A DNA stretch of 21,110 nt from Paludibacteraceae bacterium (GTDB lineage: Bacteria > Bacteroidota > Bacteroidia > Bacteroidales > Paludibacteraceae): contig JAGCMZ010000093.1 of NCBI GenBank assembly GCA_017646225.1, positions 1 to 21,110 on the forward strand. Reading direction: 5' to 3'. The first letter of the stretch is position 1. Each line of letters begins with the position of its first letter. A program made the position numbers and the translations under genes. Under the pieces are notes generated by a model. It saw only the letters and a list, made by a program, of their open reading frames with translations, made no database searches and was not told the DNA's origin. Positions 8,625 through 15,193 of this stretch are shown in pieces.

Positions 8625-9157
8625 CGGAGAATACCAATGTTCGCAGGGTACGTCAATTGCATGAGGGTGATATTATAAAATCGTTCGACTGCGGTGATGC
8701 TGAGTTGAACGATTTTATTTTATGCCAATCAGAGAACTACCGAAAAACCCTACTTGCTGTATCGTATGTGTTAGAAGAAAATAACGATGTTATTGCCTAC
8801 TTTTCTTTGTCAAACGACAATTTATCGGCAGAGATTTTTGATTCTAAAACAAACTTTAATCGACAAATGCGTAAAAGGTTTGTAAACGAAAAGCGAAGGA
8901 AGCACTTTCCTGCTATGAAAATAGGTCGTTTTGCCATAGAAACAAGTCAAAAAAGCAAAGGAATTGGTTCTGCTTTGTTAGGAATTATCAAAACCTTTCT
9001 TATTAAGAATCCTCAATCGGGTTGTCGATTTATTACGGTTGATGCGTATAACGATGCAGTGGGGTTTTACGAGCGAAATGGTTTTGTGATGGTAAACGAA
9101 TTTCAGGCGGACAGGCGCACGCAACCCATGTTTTTTGATTTAGCACAATTGCAATAA
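8612..9157 (+). CDS. GNAT-family N-acetyltransferase, module 1
   Basis: This is a 181-aa GCN5-related acetyltransferase. I chose the ATG at 8612 because GGAGG at 8598-8602 sits 9 bp upstream; an upstream TTG at 8603 would overlap that site. The N-terminal SFDCGDAELNDFIL resembles the fold start of TacT-like GNAT toxins (FDCG..LN.WL). A central beta strand (VIAYFSLSND) follows, then AMKIGRFAIE and the acetyl-CoA pyrophosphate loop KSKGIGSALL (K where R or Q is usual). The C-terminal GFYERNGF carries the tyrosine that commonly acts as general acid. The enzyme transfers acetyl from acetyl-CoA to an amine; a charged tRNA would be the target if it is TacT-like, but this is unproven. Its last 48 residues are identical to those of the second GNAT. 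Confidence 0.9.
   Translation: MSAVTENTNVRRVRQLHEGDIIKSFDCGDAELNDFILCQSENYRKTLLAVSYVLEENNDVIAYFSLSNDNLSAEIFDSKTNFNRQMRKRFVNEKRRKHFPAMKIGRFAIETSQKSKGIGSALLGIIKTFLIKNPQSGCRFITVDAYNDAVGFYERNGFVMVNEFQADRRTQPMFFDLAQLQ
9011..9157 (+). repeat. 3' direct repeat block, module 1 copy
   Basis: This 147-bp block matches 9921-10067 with only three substitutions and encodes an identical 48-residue C-terminus. The sequences 5' of it within the two GNAT genes are clearly diverged, so the boundary at 9011/9921 is abrupt. Confidence 0.95.
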
Positions 9158-9187
9158 TTCTCAAAAAACTACTCATTCTTTACTGCT

Positions 9188-9231
9188 AAAATACCATGCC
9201 AATTCACGTCAATTGCTGTGGTATTTTTTTT
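9188..9231 (+). terminator. Hairpin with T-run after GNAT module 1
   Basis: Outer stem AAAATACCA (9188-9196) pairs with TGGTATTTT (9219-9227), and inner stem CAATT/AATTG closes the loop CACGTC. Eight Ts run from 9224 to 9231. This fits an intrinsic terminator, so the two modules would be separate transcription units. Confidence 0.65.
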
Positions 9232-9298
9232 GTGCCATTATTGGTGTAGAACAAAAAATGCCAATTTTTTTAGGTAAATTGAGGGAACTATTTGGGTG

Positions 9299-9330
9299 TT
9301 TGCATTTATAATTTATTTACGCTACTTTTG
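9299..9330 (+). promoter_or_regulatory. Promoter of GNAT module 2 with overlapping palindrome
   Basis: It is identical to the module 1 promoter: TTTG at 9299-9302, 20-bp spacer, TACTTTTG at 9323-9330. The same GCTAC-TTTT-GTAGC inverted repeat lies at 9321-9334. One regulator could therefore bind both modules. Confidence 0.75.
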
Positions 9331-9369
9331 TAGCATATATTTTCCATTTAATTTTTAGTTTATGAAGAA
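9299..9369 (+). repeat. 71-bp perfect direct repeat, leader of module 2
   Basis: This is the second copy of 8379-8449. Identity stops a few bases after the small ORF start codon. Confidence 0.95.
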
Positions 9370-9487
9370 AAAACCAATTGAGCCGTATTTTCAAGGCACA
9401 GAGCCTGTTTACGGCAAGGCGGCAAGACGCCTACATCGTATTATTATGAACCCTCCCAAGGCTACTGCAGAGGAAAAGAAAGATTAA
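9362..9487 (+). CDS. Small partner protein of GNAT module 2 (41 aa, apparently truncated)
   Basis: The start and leader are identical to the 60-aa ORF of module 1, and the core YGKAARRLHRIIMNPPKATAEEKK aligns with it. The frame ends early at TAA 9485-9487. The same frame after the stop reads KFLVSF, recalling KFLNLAGG of module 1, so the C-terminal third looks lost through a deletion plus a stop. The GNAT start is 37 bp downstream, so the overlap and coupling seen in module 1 are gone. It may be a functional short form or a decayed partner. Confidence 0.65.
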   Translation: MKKKPIEPYFQGTEPVYGKAARRLHRIIMNPPKATAEEKKD

Positions 9488-9524
9488 AAATTTCTTGTCA
9501 GTTTTTAAATGGAGGTAAGCTATT

Positions 9525-10067
9525 ATGGTAAGACAAAATACAACGTCCATTAATCACAGGGTTCGTAAACTCCAAGAAGGAGAAGTACTTAAATCGTTCA
9601 ACTGTGGTGATGCAGAGTTGAACGATTTTATTTTAAAAGATGCTGATAATTATCGCAAAACACTTCTGTCGGTATCGTATATTCTAGAAGAAGGAAGCAC
9701 TCCTATCGCTTATTTCTCGTTATCTAACGATAGTTTATCGTGCGAAAAGTTTGAGAACAAATCAACCTTTAATCGACTGAATAGAAGGCTTAATAATGCC
9801 AAGCGGATGCGGCAGTACCCTGCCATGAAGATTGGTCGTTTTGCGATAGATGAAAGCGTGAGGAAAAAAGGTATCGGCAGTGCATTACTAGACATCATAA
9901 AATACTCTTTGGTAGAAGACCCTCAATCGGGTTGTCGATTCATTACGGTTGATGCGTATAACGATGCAGTGGGGTTTTACGAGCGAAATGGTTTTGTGAT
10001 GGTAAACGAATTTCAGGCGGACAGGCGCACGCAACCCATGTTTTTTGATTTAGCACAGTTGCAGTAA
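9525..10067 (+). CDS. GNAT-family N-acetyltransferase, module 2
   Basis: This 180-aa paralogue of the module 1 GNAT has its start ATG preceded by GGAGG at about 9511-9515. SFNCGDAELNDFIL, YFSLSNDSL, AMKIGRFAID and GFYERNGF are all present. The acetyl-CoA loop reads RKKGIGSALL, a full R-x-x-G-x-G match. The first ~130 residues differ from module 1 at many positions while the last 48 are identical, so the gene is a mosaic. It is likely an acetyltransferase, possibly toxin-like. It has its own promoter. Confidence 0.9.
   Translation: MVRQNTTSINHRVRKLQEGEVLKSFNCGDAELNDFILKDADNYRKTLLSVSYILEEGSTPIAYFSLSNDSLSCEKFENKSTFNRLNRRLNNAKRMRQYPAMKIGRFAIDESVRKKGIGSALLDIIKYSLVEDPQSGCRFITVDAYNDAVGFYERNGFVMVNEFQADRRTQPMFFDLAQLQ
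9921..10067 (+). repeat. 3' direct repeat block, module 2 copy
   Basis: Second copy of 9011-9157. Differences are one T/C near the block start and two A/G changes just before the stop codon, all synonymous. Confidence 0.95.
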
Positions 10068-10145
10068 TAAGGGCTTGTAAAATGTGGAAAATGTGAAAAT
10101 AGCCCCAAAATAGCACGGAAAATGTAAAGATTAAAAAGAAAATAT

Positions 10146-10153
10146 TACCTTTG
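10146..10153 (+). promoter_or_regulatory. Promoter -7 element for the CoA-transferase gene
   Basis: TACCTTTG followed by CAGTC fits the Bacteroidetes TAnnTTTG element, 30 bp before the ATG at 10184. No good -33 TTTG is visible at the expected distance. Confidence 0.55.
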
Positions 10154-10183
10154 CAGTCGGAACTAAATTAACCTCAAAATAAT

Positions 10184-11668
10184 ATGATTTACAACGTAAT
10201 GACGGCTGAGCAAGCAGCCGAACTAATTAACGATGGCGACGTAGTAGGTTTTAGTGGTTTTACTCCTGCTGGTGCGCCTAAAGAAGTACCTTCTGCTCTT
10301 GCTGCGCGTGCAGAGGCTTTGCACGCTGAGGGTAAACCTTTCAAAATTGGTATGTACACAGGTGCCTCTACTGGCGATAGCACCGACGGTGCGCTAGCCC
10401 GCGCTAATGCCATTAGTTTCCGTACGCCTTACCAATCTAACAAAGACTTGCGTAACTCGCTTAATACCCCTGGTGGTGCGCAATACTTTGATATGCACCT
10501 TTCGCAATTGGCACAAGAGTTGCGTTACGGCTTTATGCCCAAACCAACCGTAGCCATTATTGAGGCTTGCGATATCAACGATGCTGGCGAAATTGTACTT
10601 ACCAGTGGTGTGGGTATTTCTCCTACCATTGCTAACTTGGCAGACCGTATTATTATTGAATTGAACGAACGCCACCCCAAAAGCTTGCGTGGCATGCACG
10701 ATATTTACGAACCTTGCGACCCTCCTTGCCGTCACGAAATTCCTGTGTACAGCGTATCGGACCGTGCAGGTGTTCCTGTATTGAGAGTAGATCCTAAAAA
10801 AGTGGTAGCTGTGGTGAAAACCAACCGCAAAGACGAAGTAGGTGGCTTTACTGCTCCCGACGAAGTGACCACCCAAATTGGTAAATACGTATCGGAATTC
10901 TTAACCAACGAAATGCGTTTGGGTCGTATTCCTAAATCGTTCCTTCCTGTACAAAGTGGTGTAGGTAACATTGCTAATGCGGTGATGTTTGAATTGGGTA
11001 ACAACCCAGAAATTCCTGCCTTTACCATGTTTACCGAGGTAATTCAAGATGCGGTTATCGACCTAATGAAAAAAGGTCGCATTACCTTTGCATCGGGTTG
11101 CTCGCTAACCGTAACCGACCCTGTGTTGCAAGAAATTTACGACAACATGGACTTCTTCCACAACAAATTGGTGCTTCGTCCACAAGAATTGTCGAACAAC
11201 CCTGGTTTGGTACGTCGTTTGGGTCTTATCACCATCAATACCGCACTAGAAGCCGATATTTATGGTAACATCAACAGTACGCACGTTATGGGTACCAAAA
11301 TGATGAACGGTTTGGGTGGTTCTGGCGACTTTACTCGTAACGCTTACATTTCTATCTTTACCACTCCTTCTACCGCTAAAAATGGTGCTATCAGTGCCAT
11401 TGTTCCTATGGTATCGCACATCGACCACAGCGAACACTCGGTAAAAGTATTGATTACCGAACACGGTATTGCCGACTTGCGTGGTAAATCGCCTATTCAA
11501 CGTGCTAACCTAATCATTGATAACTGCGTAGATCCAAGCTATCGTCCATTGATGCGCGAATACTTGGCATCGGCAAGCAAAGGCCACACACCTACCAACT
11601 TGTCTACATGCTTTGGTATGCACCAAGCCTTTATGGAAACCGGCGATATGCATAATGCAAAATTTTAA
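10184..11668 (+). CDS. Acetyl-CoA hydrolase/CoA-transferase family, probable succinyl-CoA:acetate CoA-transferase
   Basis: This is a 494-aa cytosolic enzyme of the class I CoA-transferase / acetyl-CoA hydrolase family (Cat1, AarC, ScpC), close to the family's usual ~500 aa. It likely moves CoA between succinyl-CoA and acetate or a similar acid, a step in acetate or propionate fermentation typical of Bacteroidales. Visible signatures are GFSGFTPAGAPKEVP (22-36), QSGVGNIANAV (257-267), the FTEVIQD motif with the likely catalytic glutamate E285, the GLGGSGDF loop (376-383) and ITEHGIADLRGKS (424-436). It has its own promoter and is followed by a terminator, so it is probably monocistronic. Codon use is strongly biased toward C-ending codons (AAC, ACC), suggesting high expression. 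Hydrolase and transferase activities cannot be told apart from sequence alone. Confidence 0.9.
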   Translation: MIYNVMTAEQAAELINDGDVVGFSGFTPAGAPKEVPSALAARAEALHAEGKPFKIGMYTGASTGDSTDGALARANAISFRTPYQSNKDLRNSLNTPGGAQYFDMHLSQLAQELRYGFMPKPTVAIIEACDINDAGEIVLTSGVGISPTIANLADRIIIELNERHPKSLRGMHDIYEPCDPPCRHEIPVYSVSDRAGVPVLRVDPKKVVAVVKTNRKDEVGGFTAPDEVTTQIGKYVSEFLTNEMRLGRIPKSFLPVQSGVGNIANAVMFELGNNPEIPAFTMFTEVIQDAVIDLMKKGRITFASGCSLTVTDPVLQEIYDNMDFFHNKLVLRPQELSNNPGLVRRLGLITINTALEADIYGNINSTHVMGTKMMNGLGGSGDFTRNAYISIFTTPSTAKNGAISAIVPMVSHIDHSEHSVKVLITEHGIADLRGKSPIQRANLIIDNCVDPSYRPLMREYLASASKGHTPTNLSTCFGMHQAFMETGDMHNAKF

Positions 11669-11670
11669 TC

Positions 11671-11714
11671 AGTCGCTTTGCTAGCAAAGCTCCGACTAAT
11701 CGACTAATCGATTA
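11671..11714. repeat. Palindrome plus CGACTAAT tandem repeat
   Basis: The perfect 14-bp palindrome CTTTGCTAGCAAAG (11676-11689) is enclosed by AGTCG (11671-11675) and CGACT (11693-11697). Two CGACTAAT units (11693-11708) and a partial CGATTA follow. The 8-mer is the same family seen at 8207 and 13343 in reverse complement. Confidence 0.7.
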
Positions 11715-11721
11715 TATGAAC

Positions 11722-11754
11722 AAAAAAATCTCAGCAACTGCTGAGATTTTTTTG
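11722..11754. terminator. Bidirectional intrinsic terminator between convergent genes
   Basis: Stem ATCTCAGC (11728-11735) pairs with GCTGAGAT (11740-11747) around the loop AACT. It is flanked by seven As on the left and seven Ts on the right, so it gives a T-run on either strand. It sits between the ends of the CoA-transferase gene and cdaA. Confidence 0.9.
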
Positions 11755-11760
11755 TAACTC

Positions 11761-12522
11761 CTAACTCCTAAGCCATTCCTCCAACCGCTCCTTGCTCACC
11801 CCCAGCAGCATTTCGCCTTGGCGCATGCACGATATGCGGCCTGTTTCTTCCGATACAATCACTACGTAGGCATCGGTTTTTTCGGTAATGCCCAAGGCAG
11901 CACGGTGGCGCAAACCCAGTTCTTTGGGCAAATCGCGCTTGTGCGAAATGGGCAAAATACAACCCACCGACTTAATTTGGTCGCCCACAATAATAAGGGC
12001 ACCGTCGTGCAAAGGGGTATTCTTAAAGAAAATATTTTCGATAAGGCGGGCTTTGATGTTGGAGTCGATTATTTCGCCGGTTTGGCAAAAGGTGTTCAAA
12101 TCGCCTTCTTTTTGTATTACAATGAGTGCACCGGTTTTTGTTTTAGAGCAGGCTAGAGTAGCTTCTACAATCTCGTTGATGTCGGATTGTGGTTGGCTGT
12201 CGTTTTTACGGATAAGAGCTCTTCTGAGTCGGGCGTAAAAGTTATTGGCATACCTGCCGCCTAGGTTGGATAGGAAAGTTCTGATTTCGTCTTGAAACAA
12301 AATAACCAACAAAATAACCCCTACGTTGGCTACCTTATTTAAGATAGAACCCAAAAGTTCCATCTGAAATACGAACGATACCAAAAACCAGATGCTAATA
12401 AAACTAACCAGCAGGGCAAAGATATTCATGCCCGATGTGCCTTTTAGTAGCTTGTACGTTTGGTACAGCAATATGGCCACAATCAGGATGTCAAAAAAGT
12501 CTTTTATTCTAAATTCTATCAT
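11761..12522 (-). CDS. cdaA: Membrane diadenylate cyclase CdaA
   Basis: This enzyme condenses two ATP into the second messenger c-di-AMP. From the ATG at 12522 it is 253 aa. I prefer this start because MIEFRIKDFFDILIVAILLY is the usual CdaA N-terminus; a further 14 in-frame codons upstream (GTG at 12564) consist of the local repeat array. Three hydrophobic segments lie at about residues 11-24, 32-50 and 60-76, followed by the DAC domain with LHDGALII (DGA at 173-175) and GLRHRAALG (RHR at 205-207), the two catalytic signatures. It lies downstream of folP in the same orientation, a pairing I recall as common in Bacteroidetes. The stop is only a few bases from the terminator shared with the convergent gene. 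Confidence 0.95.
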   Translation of the reverse strand: MIEFRIKDFFDILIVAILLYQTYKLLKGTSGMNIFALLVSFISIWFLVSFVFQMELLGSILNKVANVGVILLVILFQDEIRTFLSNLGGRYANNFYARLRRALIRKNDSQPQSDINEIVEATLACSKTKTGALIVIQKEGDLNTFCQTGEIIDSNIKARLIENIFFKNTPLHDGALIIVGDQIKSVGCILPISHKRDLPKELGLRHRAALGITEKTDAYVVIVSEETGRISCMRQGEMLLGVSKERLEEWLRS

Positions 12523-12531
12523 ATACGGTTT

Positions 12532-12592
12532 GTCGCTTGTTGCTCGTCGCTTGTTGCTTGTCACTAGTGACTAGTGACTAGTGACTATCGAC
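12532..12592. repeat. Short tandem repeats between folP and cdaA
   Basis: On the plus strand, two near-identical 14-mers beginning GTCGCTTGTTGCT are followed by a run of TAGTGAC units (12565-12586), then TATCGAC. The array fills the whole folP-cdaA spacer and extends into the last codons of folP, including its stop. Confidence 0.8.
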
Positions 12593-13339
12593 TAGCAACT
12601 GTTTATAAATCGCTATTGCTTGCTGGGCTTGGGGTACGTCGTGCACGCGCAAAATGTTAGCACCTCTTTCTAAAAGCAGCACGTTTAGCATGGCGGTACC
12701 TAGCAAAGAATCTTGCGGGGTGGTGCCCAATACTTTTTGAATCATGCTTTTGCGCGATATGCCTACCAATACGGGCAAGCCAAAGGTTTGCAAGCAAGTT
12801 AGGTTGCGGGCTATTTCGTAATTTTGCTCCAAGGTTTTGCCAAACCCAAAACCGGGGTCTAGTATAATGTCGTTTACGCCCAAACGGGTTAAACGGGCTA
12901 TTTGTTTCGAAAAGTAGAACAGCATATCGCTGCTGTAGCCGCCCTCGGGGTAGGTAAGAATGTAGGGTACTTGCACATCGGCCACTACCTCAAACATGGC
13001 ATCGCCACCACCCGATACATCGTTGATAATGGCCGCTCCTTGCTCGGTTACTGCCCAATGGGCTATTTCGGGGCGAAAGGTATCGACCGATACAGGAATG
13101 CCTGGGTAGTTGGTTTTGAGTTGTGCAAAACCTTGTTGCAAGCGCTCTTTTTCTTGTTCGGCGGTGGCAGGTGTGCTGCCGGGTCGGGTAGAGCAGCCCC
13201 CTATATCAATGATGTCAACCGTTTTAGGCAACACTTGCTCAACGCTCTCTGTATAAAAAGAGTCGGGACTTACGTTGTAGATGCCCATCACCACGGGCTT
13301 CTCCAAATTAAATAGTTGTCCTTTTAGGTTGAGGTGCAT
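12578..13339 (-). CDS. folP: Dihydropteroate synthase FolP
   Basis: It joins p-aminobenzoate to dihydropterin pyrophosphate in folate synthesis and is the sulfonamide target. At 253 aa it is slightly short for the family. Motifs in order: GIYNVSPDSF (19-28, S for the usual T), DIGGCSTRPGS (45-55), SVDTFRPEIA (84-93), INDVSG (105-110), DPGFGFGKT (161-169), GISRKS (193-198) and RVHDV (231-235). The usual MHMxG-like segment is replaced by LTYPEGG (128-134). It probably heads a two-gene unit with cdaA. The bases directly before its ATG are TCGATTAG-type repeat with no Shine-Dalgarno, and the final residues VDSH plus the stop lie in the TAGTGAC array. Confidence 0.93.
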   Translation of the reverse strand: MHLNLKGQLFNLEKPVVMGIYNVSPDSFYTESVEQVLPKTVDIIDIGGCSTRPGSTPATAEQEKERLQQGFAQLKTNYPGIPVSVDTFRPEIAHWAVTEQGAAIINDVSGGGDAMFEVVADVQVPYILTYPEGGYSSDMLFYFSKQIARLTRLGVNDIILDPGFGFGKTLEQNYEIARNLTCLQTFGLPVLVGISRKSMIQKVLGTTPQDSLLGTAMLNVLLLERGANILRVHDVPQAQQAIAIYKQLLVDSH

Positions 13340-13342
13340 ATG

Positions 13343-13440
13343 TCGATTAGTCGATTATTCGGGCTTCGCCCTCATGAAGTTGCTCACGCTCGACATAACA
13401 AATAAATTTGTTCTGTTCTCGCTTACTCGCAACTTTAGTC
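13343..13440 (-). repeat. TCGATTAG repeats and nested-hairpin repeat, copy B
   Basis: TCGATTAG (13343-13350) and TCGATTAT (13351-13358) abut the folP start. The roughly 75-bp element follows: outer arms AAGTTGC (13377-13383) and GCAACTT (13429-13435), inner arms AACAAAT (13397-13403) and ATTTGTT (13406-13412). The whole block would lie in the folP leader. Confidence 0.8.
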
Positions 13441-13461
13441 GATAATTGATCTTTTTTTTTG

Positions 13462-13469
13462 CAAAATTA
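13462..13469 (-). promoter_or_regulatory. Possible folP promoter -7 element
   Basis: Read on the minus strand this is TAATTTTG, matching TAnnTTTG, about 120 bp before folP. I see no matching -33 TTTG, so the call is tentative. If real, the hairpin repeat copy B is transcribed as part of the folP leader. Confidence 0.3.
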
Positions 13470-13553
13470 AAAATTATCCGCATCTTTGCAGTCATTTTTG
13501 GGAAAAACTAAAAAAAAATGTAGGTTTATACAATATTGAACCAAAATTTCAGT

Positions 13554-13561
13554 TATCTTTG
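13554..13561 (+). promoter_or_regulatory. Promoter -7 element for the gldJ-like gene
   Basis: TATCTTTG followed by TAGTCGG fits the Bacteroidetes -7 pattern, 31 bp before the ATG at 13593. The -33 region is not a good TTTG. A related TCTTTGCAGTC stretch at 13484-13494 may be a second, weaker site. Confidence 0.5.
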
Positions 13562-13592
13562 TAGTCGGCAAATAAAAACCTTAATTTATACC

Positions 13593-15119
13593 ATGAAATT
13601 AAACATCTTTCAAAAAACACTTCTTTTCGGTTTGTTAGTGCTTGGCATTGCAGCTTGTAACAAGGGCACTTCTAACACCACTGGTTGGAAATACAACGAT
13701 GCAGAATACGGTGGTTTCCAAGTAGTTGATGATTACGAACAACAAACCCCTCCTGGAATGGTGCTTATTGGTGGTGGTACTTTCACCATGGGTCGTGTAA
13801 ACGAAGACACCTATAGCGAATGGAACAATCACCCACGTCGTGTAACCGTAAATACCTTCTACATGGACCAATACGAAATTTCAAACCGTGATTGGCGTGA
13901 ATATGTTTATTGGATGAATTTCATGTACGGTTCTAAAGTGTCGGACAAATGCCGTCCTGACTCTACTGTATGGTGCGAAGAATTGGCCTACAACGAACCT
14001 TATTTGAACTACTACTTTACCCACGTTGCATACGATATGTACCCTGTAGTAGGTGTTAGCTGGGAACAAGCTACCGACTACTGCGTATGGCGTTCTGACC
14101 GTGTAAACGAAAAAGTATTGAAAGAAAATGGCGTTATCGATTTCCCCGATTTCGAAGCTATTTATCGTGACTCTTCTCGTTTTGAAAATGACTCTACTGC
14201 AAAAGCAAAAGTTTACAACACGGGTAAATATTTGAAAACAGACGATTACGATCCAGCTGCTGCAAAAACAACTTCTGTTAATGCATTTGGCGATCCTCGT
14301 AAAACTACCATGTCGGATGGTCTGTTGATGCCTAACTATCGTCTCCCAACCGAGGCTGAATGGGAATTCGCTGCTTACGGTTTGCAATCGGACGAAGGCA
14401 TGGAAAACTACGATGTACGTCGTATCTATCCTTGGGATGGCACGCAAACTCGTAACCCAGACCGCAAAAGCCGTGGTAAAATTATGGCCAACTTCTCTCG
14501 TGGTCGTGGTGACATGATGGGTGTGTCTGGCGACTTGAACGATAAAGCCAACATCACCGCCCCTGTAAACTCTTTCTGGCCTAACGAATTTGGTTTGTAC
14601 AACATGGCTGGTAACGTAAACGAATGGGTAATGGACGTTTATCGTCCTGCAAGTAGCGACGAATATTCTGAATACAACCCCTTCCGTGGTAACGTATACG
14701 TAGCTCCTGTACAAGACTCAATTGGCAACTTCCAATTGGATAGCTTGGGTCGCTTGGCTTACGATGTTCCTGTATCAAGAGACAGTTTGGCTGCCTACAA
14801 CAAATTGGATGTTCGTAACTGGAAAGACGGTGACGCACAAAGTAGTGTAAACAAATGGATGGAAGTTGTCGATCCAGACGTAGCTACCCGTCGCTTGTAC
14901 GATGCAGACTATGCAGAAGGTGGTTTGGACAAATACTTGGCTACTCAAATTTCGAATACCACACGTGTTTACAAAGGTGGTTCTTGGAAAGACCGTTCGT
15001 ACTGGTTGAGCCCTGCTACCCGTCGTTACAAAGAACAAGCAGAATCTGCTAACGACATTGGTTTCCGTTGTGCTATTGACCGCGTTGGTTCTGACAAAGG
15101 TAACAATAACAAAGATTAA
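13593..15119 (+). CDS. gldJ: GldJ-like FGE-sulfatase-fold lipoprotein
   Basis: This is a 508-aa lipoprotein. The frame is open upstream to a TTG at 13536, but the ATG at 13593 gives a proper lipoprotein signal (MKLNIFQKTLLFGLLVLGIAAC, lipid-modified C22) and fits the promoter. The TGWKYNDAEYGGFQV segment (30-44) and PPGMVLIGGGTFTMG (53-67) resemble GldJ. The rest is a formylglycine-generating-enzyme fold with YPVVGVSWEQATDYCVWR, RLPTEAEWEFAAYG, NEFGLYNMAGNVNEWVMD, GGSWKDRSYWLSPATRR and the terminal IGFRCAIDR. In Flavobacterium GldJ is an outer-membrane lipoprotein needed for gliding and type IX secretion; Bacteroidales homologues, including GldK/PorK, belong to the secretion machinery. GldJ fits better than GldK, since gldL, gldM and gldN do not follow. 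Codon bias suggests strong expression. Confidence 0.82.
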   Translation: MKLNIFQKTLLFGLLVLGIAACNKGTSNTTGWKYNDAEYGGFQVVDDYEQQTPPGMVLIGGGTFTMGRVNEDTYSEWNNHPRRVTVNTFYMDQYEISNRDWREYVYWMNFMYGSKVSDKCRPDSTVWCEELAYNEPYLNYYFTHVAYDMYPVVGVSWEQATDYCVWRSDRVNEKVLKENGVIDFPDFEAIYRDSSRFENDSTAKAKVYNTGKYLKTDDYDPAAAKTTSVNAFGDPRKTTMSDGLLMPNYRLPTEAEWEFAAYGLQSDEGMENYDVRRIYPWDGTQTRNPDRKSRGKIMANFSRGRGDMMGVSGDLNDKANITAPVNSFWPNEFGLYNMAGNVNEWVMDVYRPASSDEYSEYNPFRGNVYVAPVQDSIGNFQLDSLGRLAYDVPVSRDSLAAYNKLDVRNWKDGDAQSSVNKWMEVVDPDVATRRLYDADYAEGGLDKYLATQISNTTRVYKGGSWKDRSYWLSPATRRYKEQAESANDIGFRCAIDRVGSDKGNNNKD

Positions 15120-15143
15120 GCAAAATATTACAATATTCTAACC

Positions 15144-15171
15144 AAGAGGGCGACTGTTTAGTCACCCTCTT
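15144..15171 (+). terminator. Hairpin after the gldJ-like gene
   Basis: AAGAGGG-C-GACT (15144-15155) pairs with AGTC-A-CCCTCTT (15160-15171) around the loop GTTT. It is a stable stem with a single internal mismatch, but no clean T-run follows, so termination may be partial. Confidence 0.65.
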
Positions 15172-15193
15172 GTTGTGTCTAAACAACTTTAGT

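Noticed and set aside
10070..10140. AAAATGTGR near-repeats and a GGGCT/AGCCC pair after GNAT 2
   Set aside because: The stem is short with a long loop and lacks a T-run, so I cannot support a terminator.
10394..10876. Antisense open frame opposite the CoA-transferase gene
   Set aside because: Shadow of a highly expressed gene; no start signal, no motif, and the sense protein is full length.
12561..12592. CRISPR-like tandem array
   Set aside because: Units are only 7 bp with no spacers, and no cas genes are nearby; these are simple tandem repeats.
13536..13592. Upstream TTG extension of the gldJ-like protein
   Set aside because: It would run through the promoter -7 element and hide the lipoprotein signal peptide.
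13881..14714. Long antisense open frame (277 codons) opposite the gldJ-like gene
   Set aside because: It lies wholly within a well-supported gene with strong FGE-fold motifs. Its composition (rich in V, T, F and H) is typical of a shadow frame made by biased codon use.
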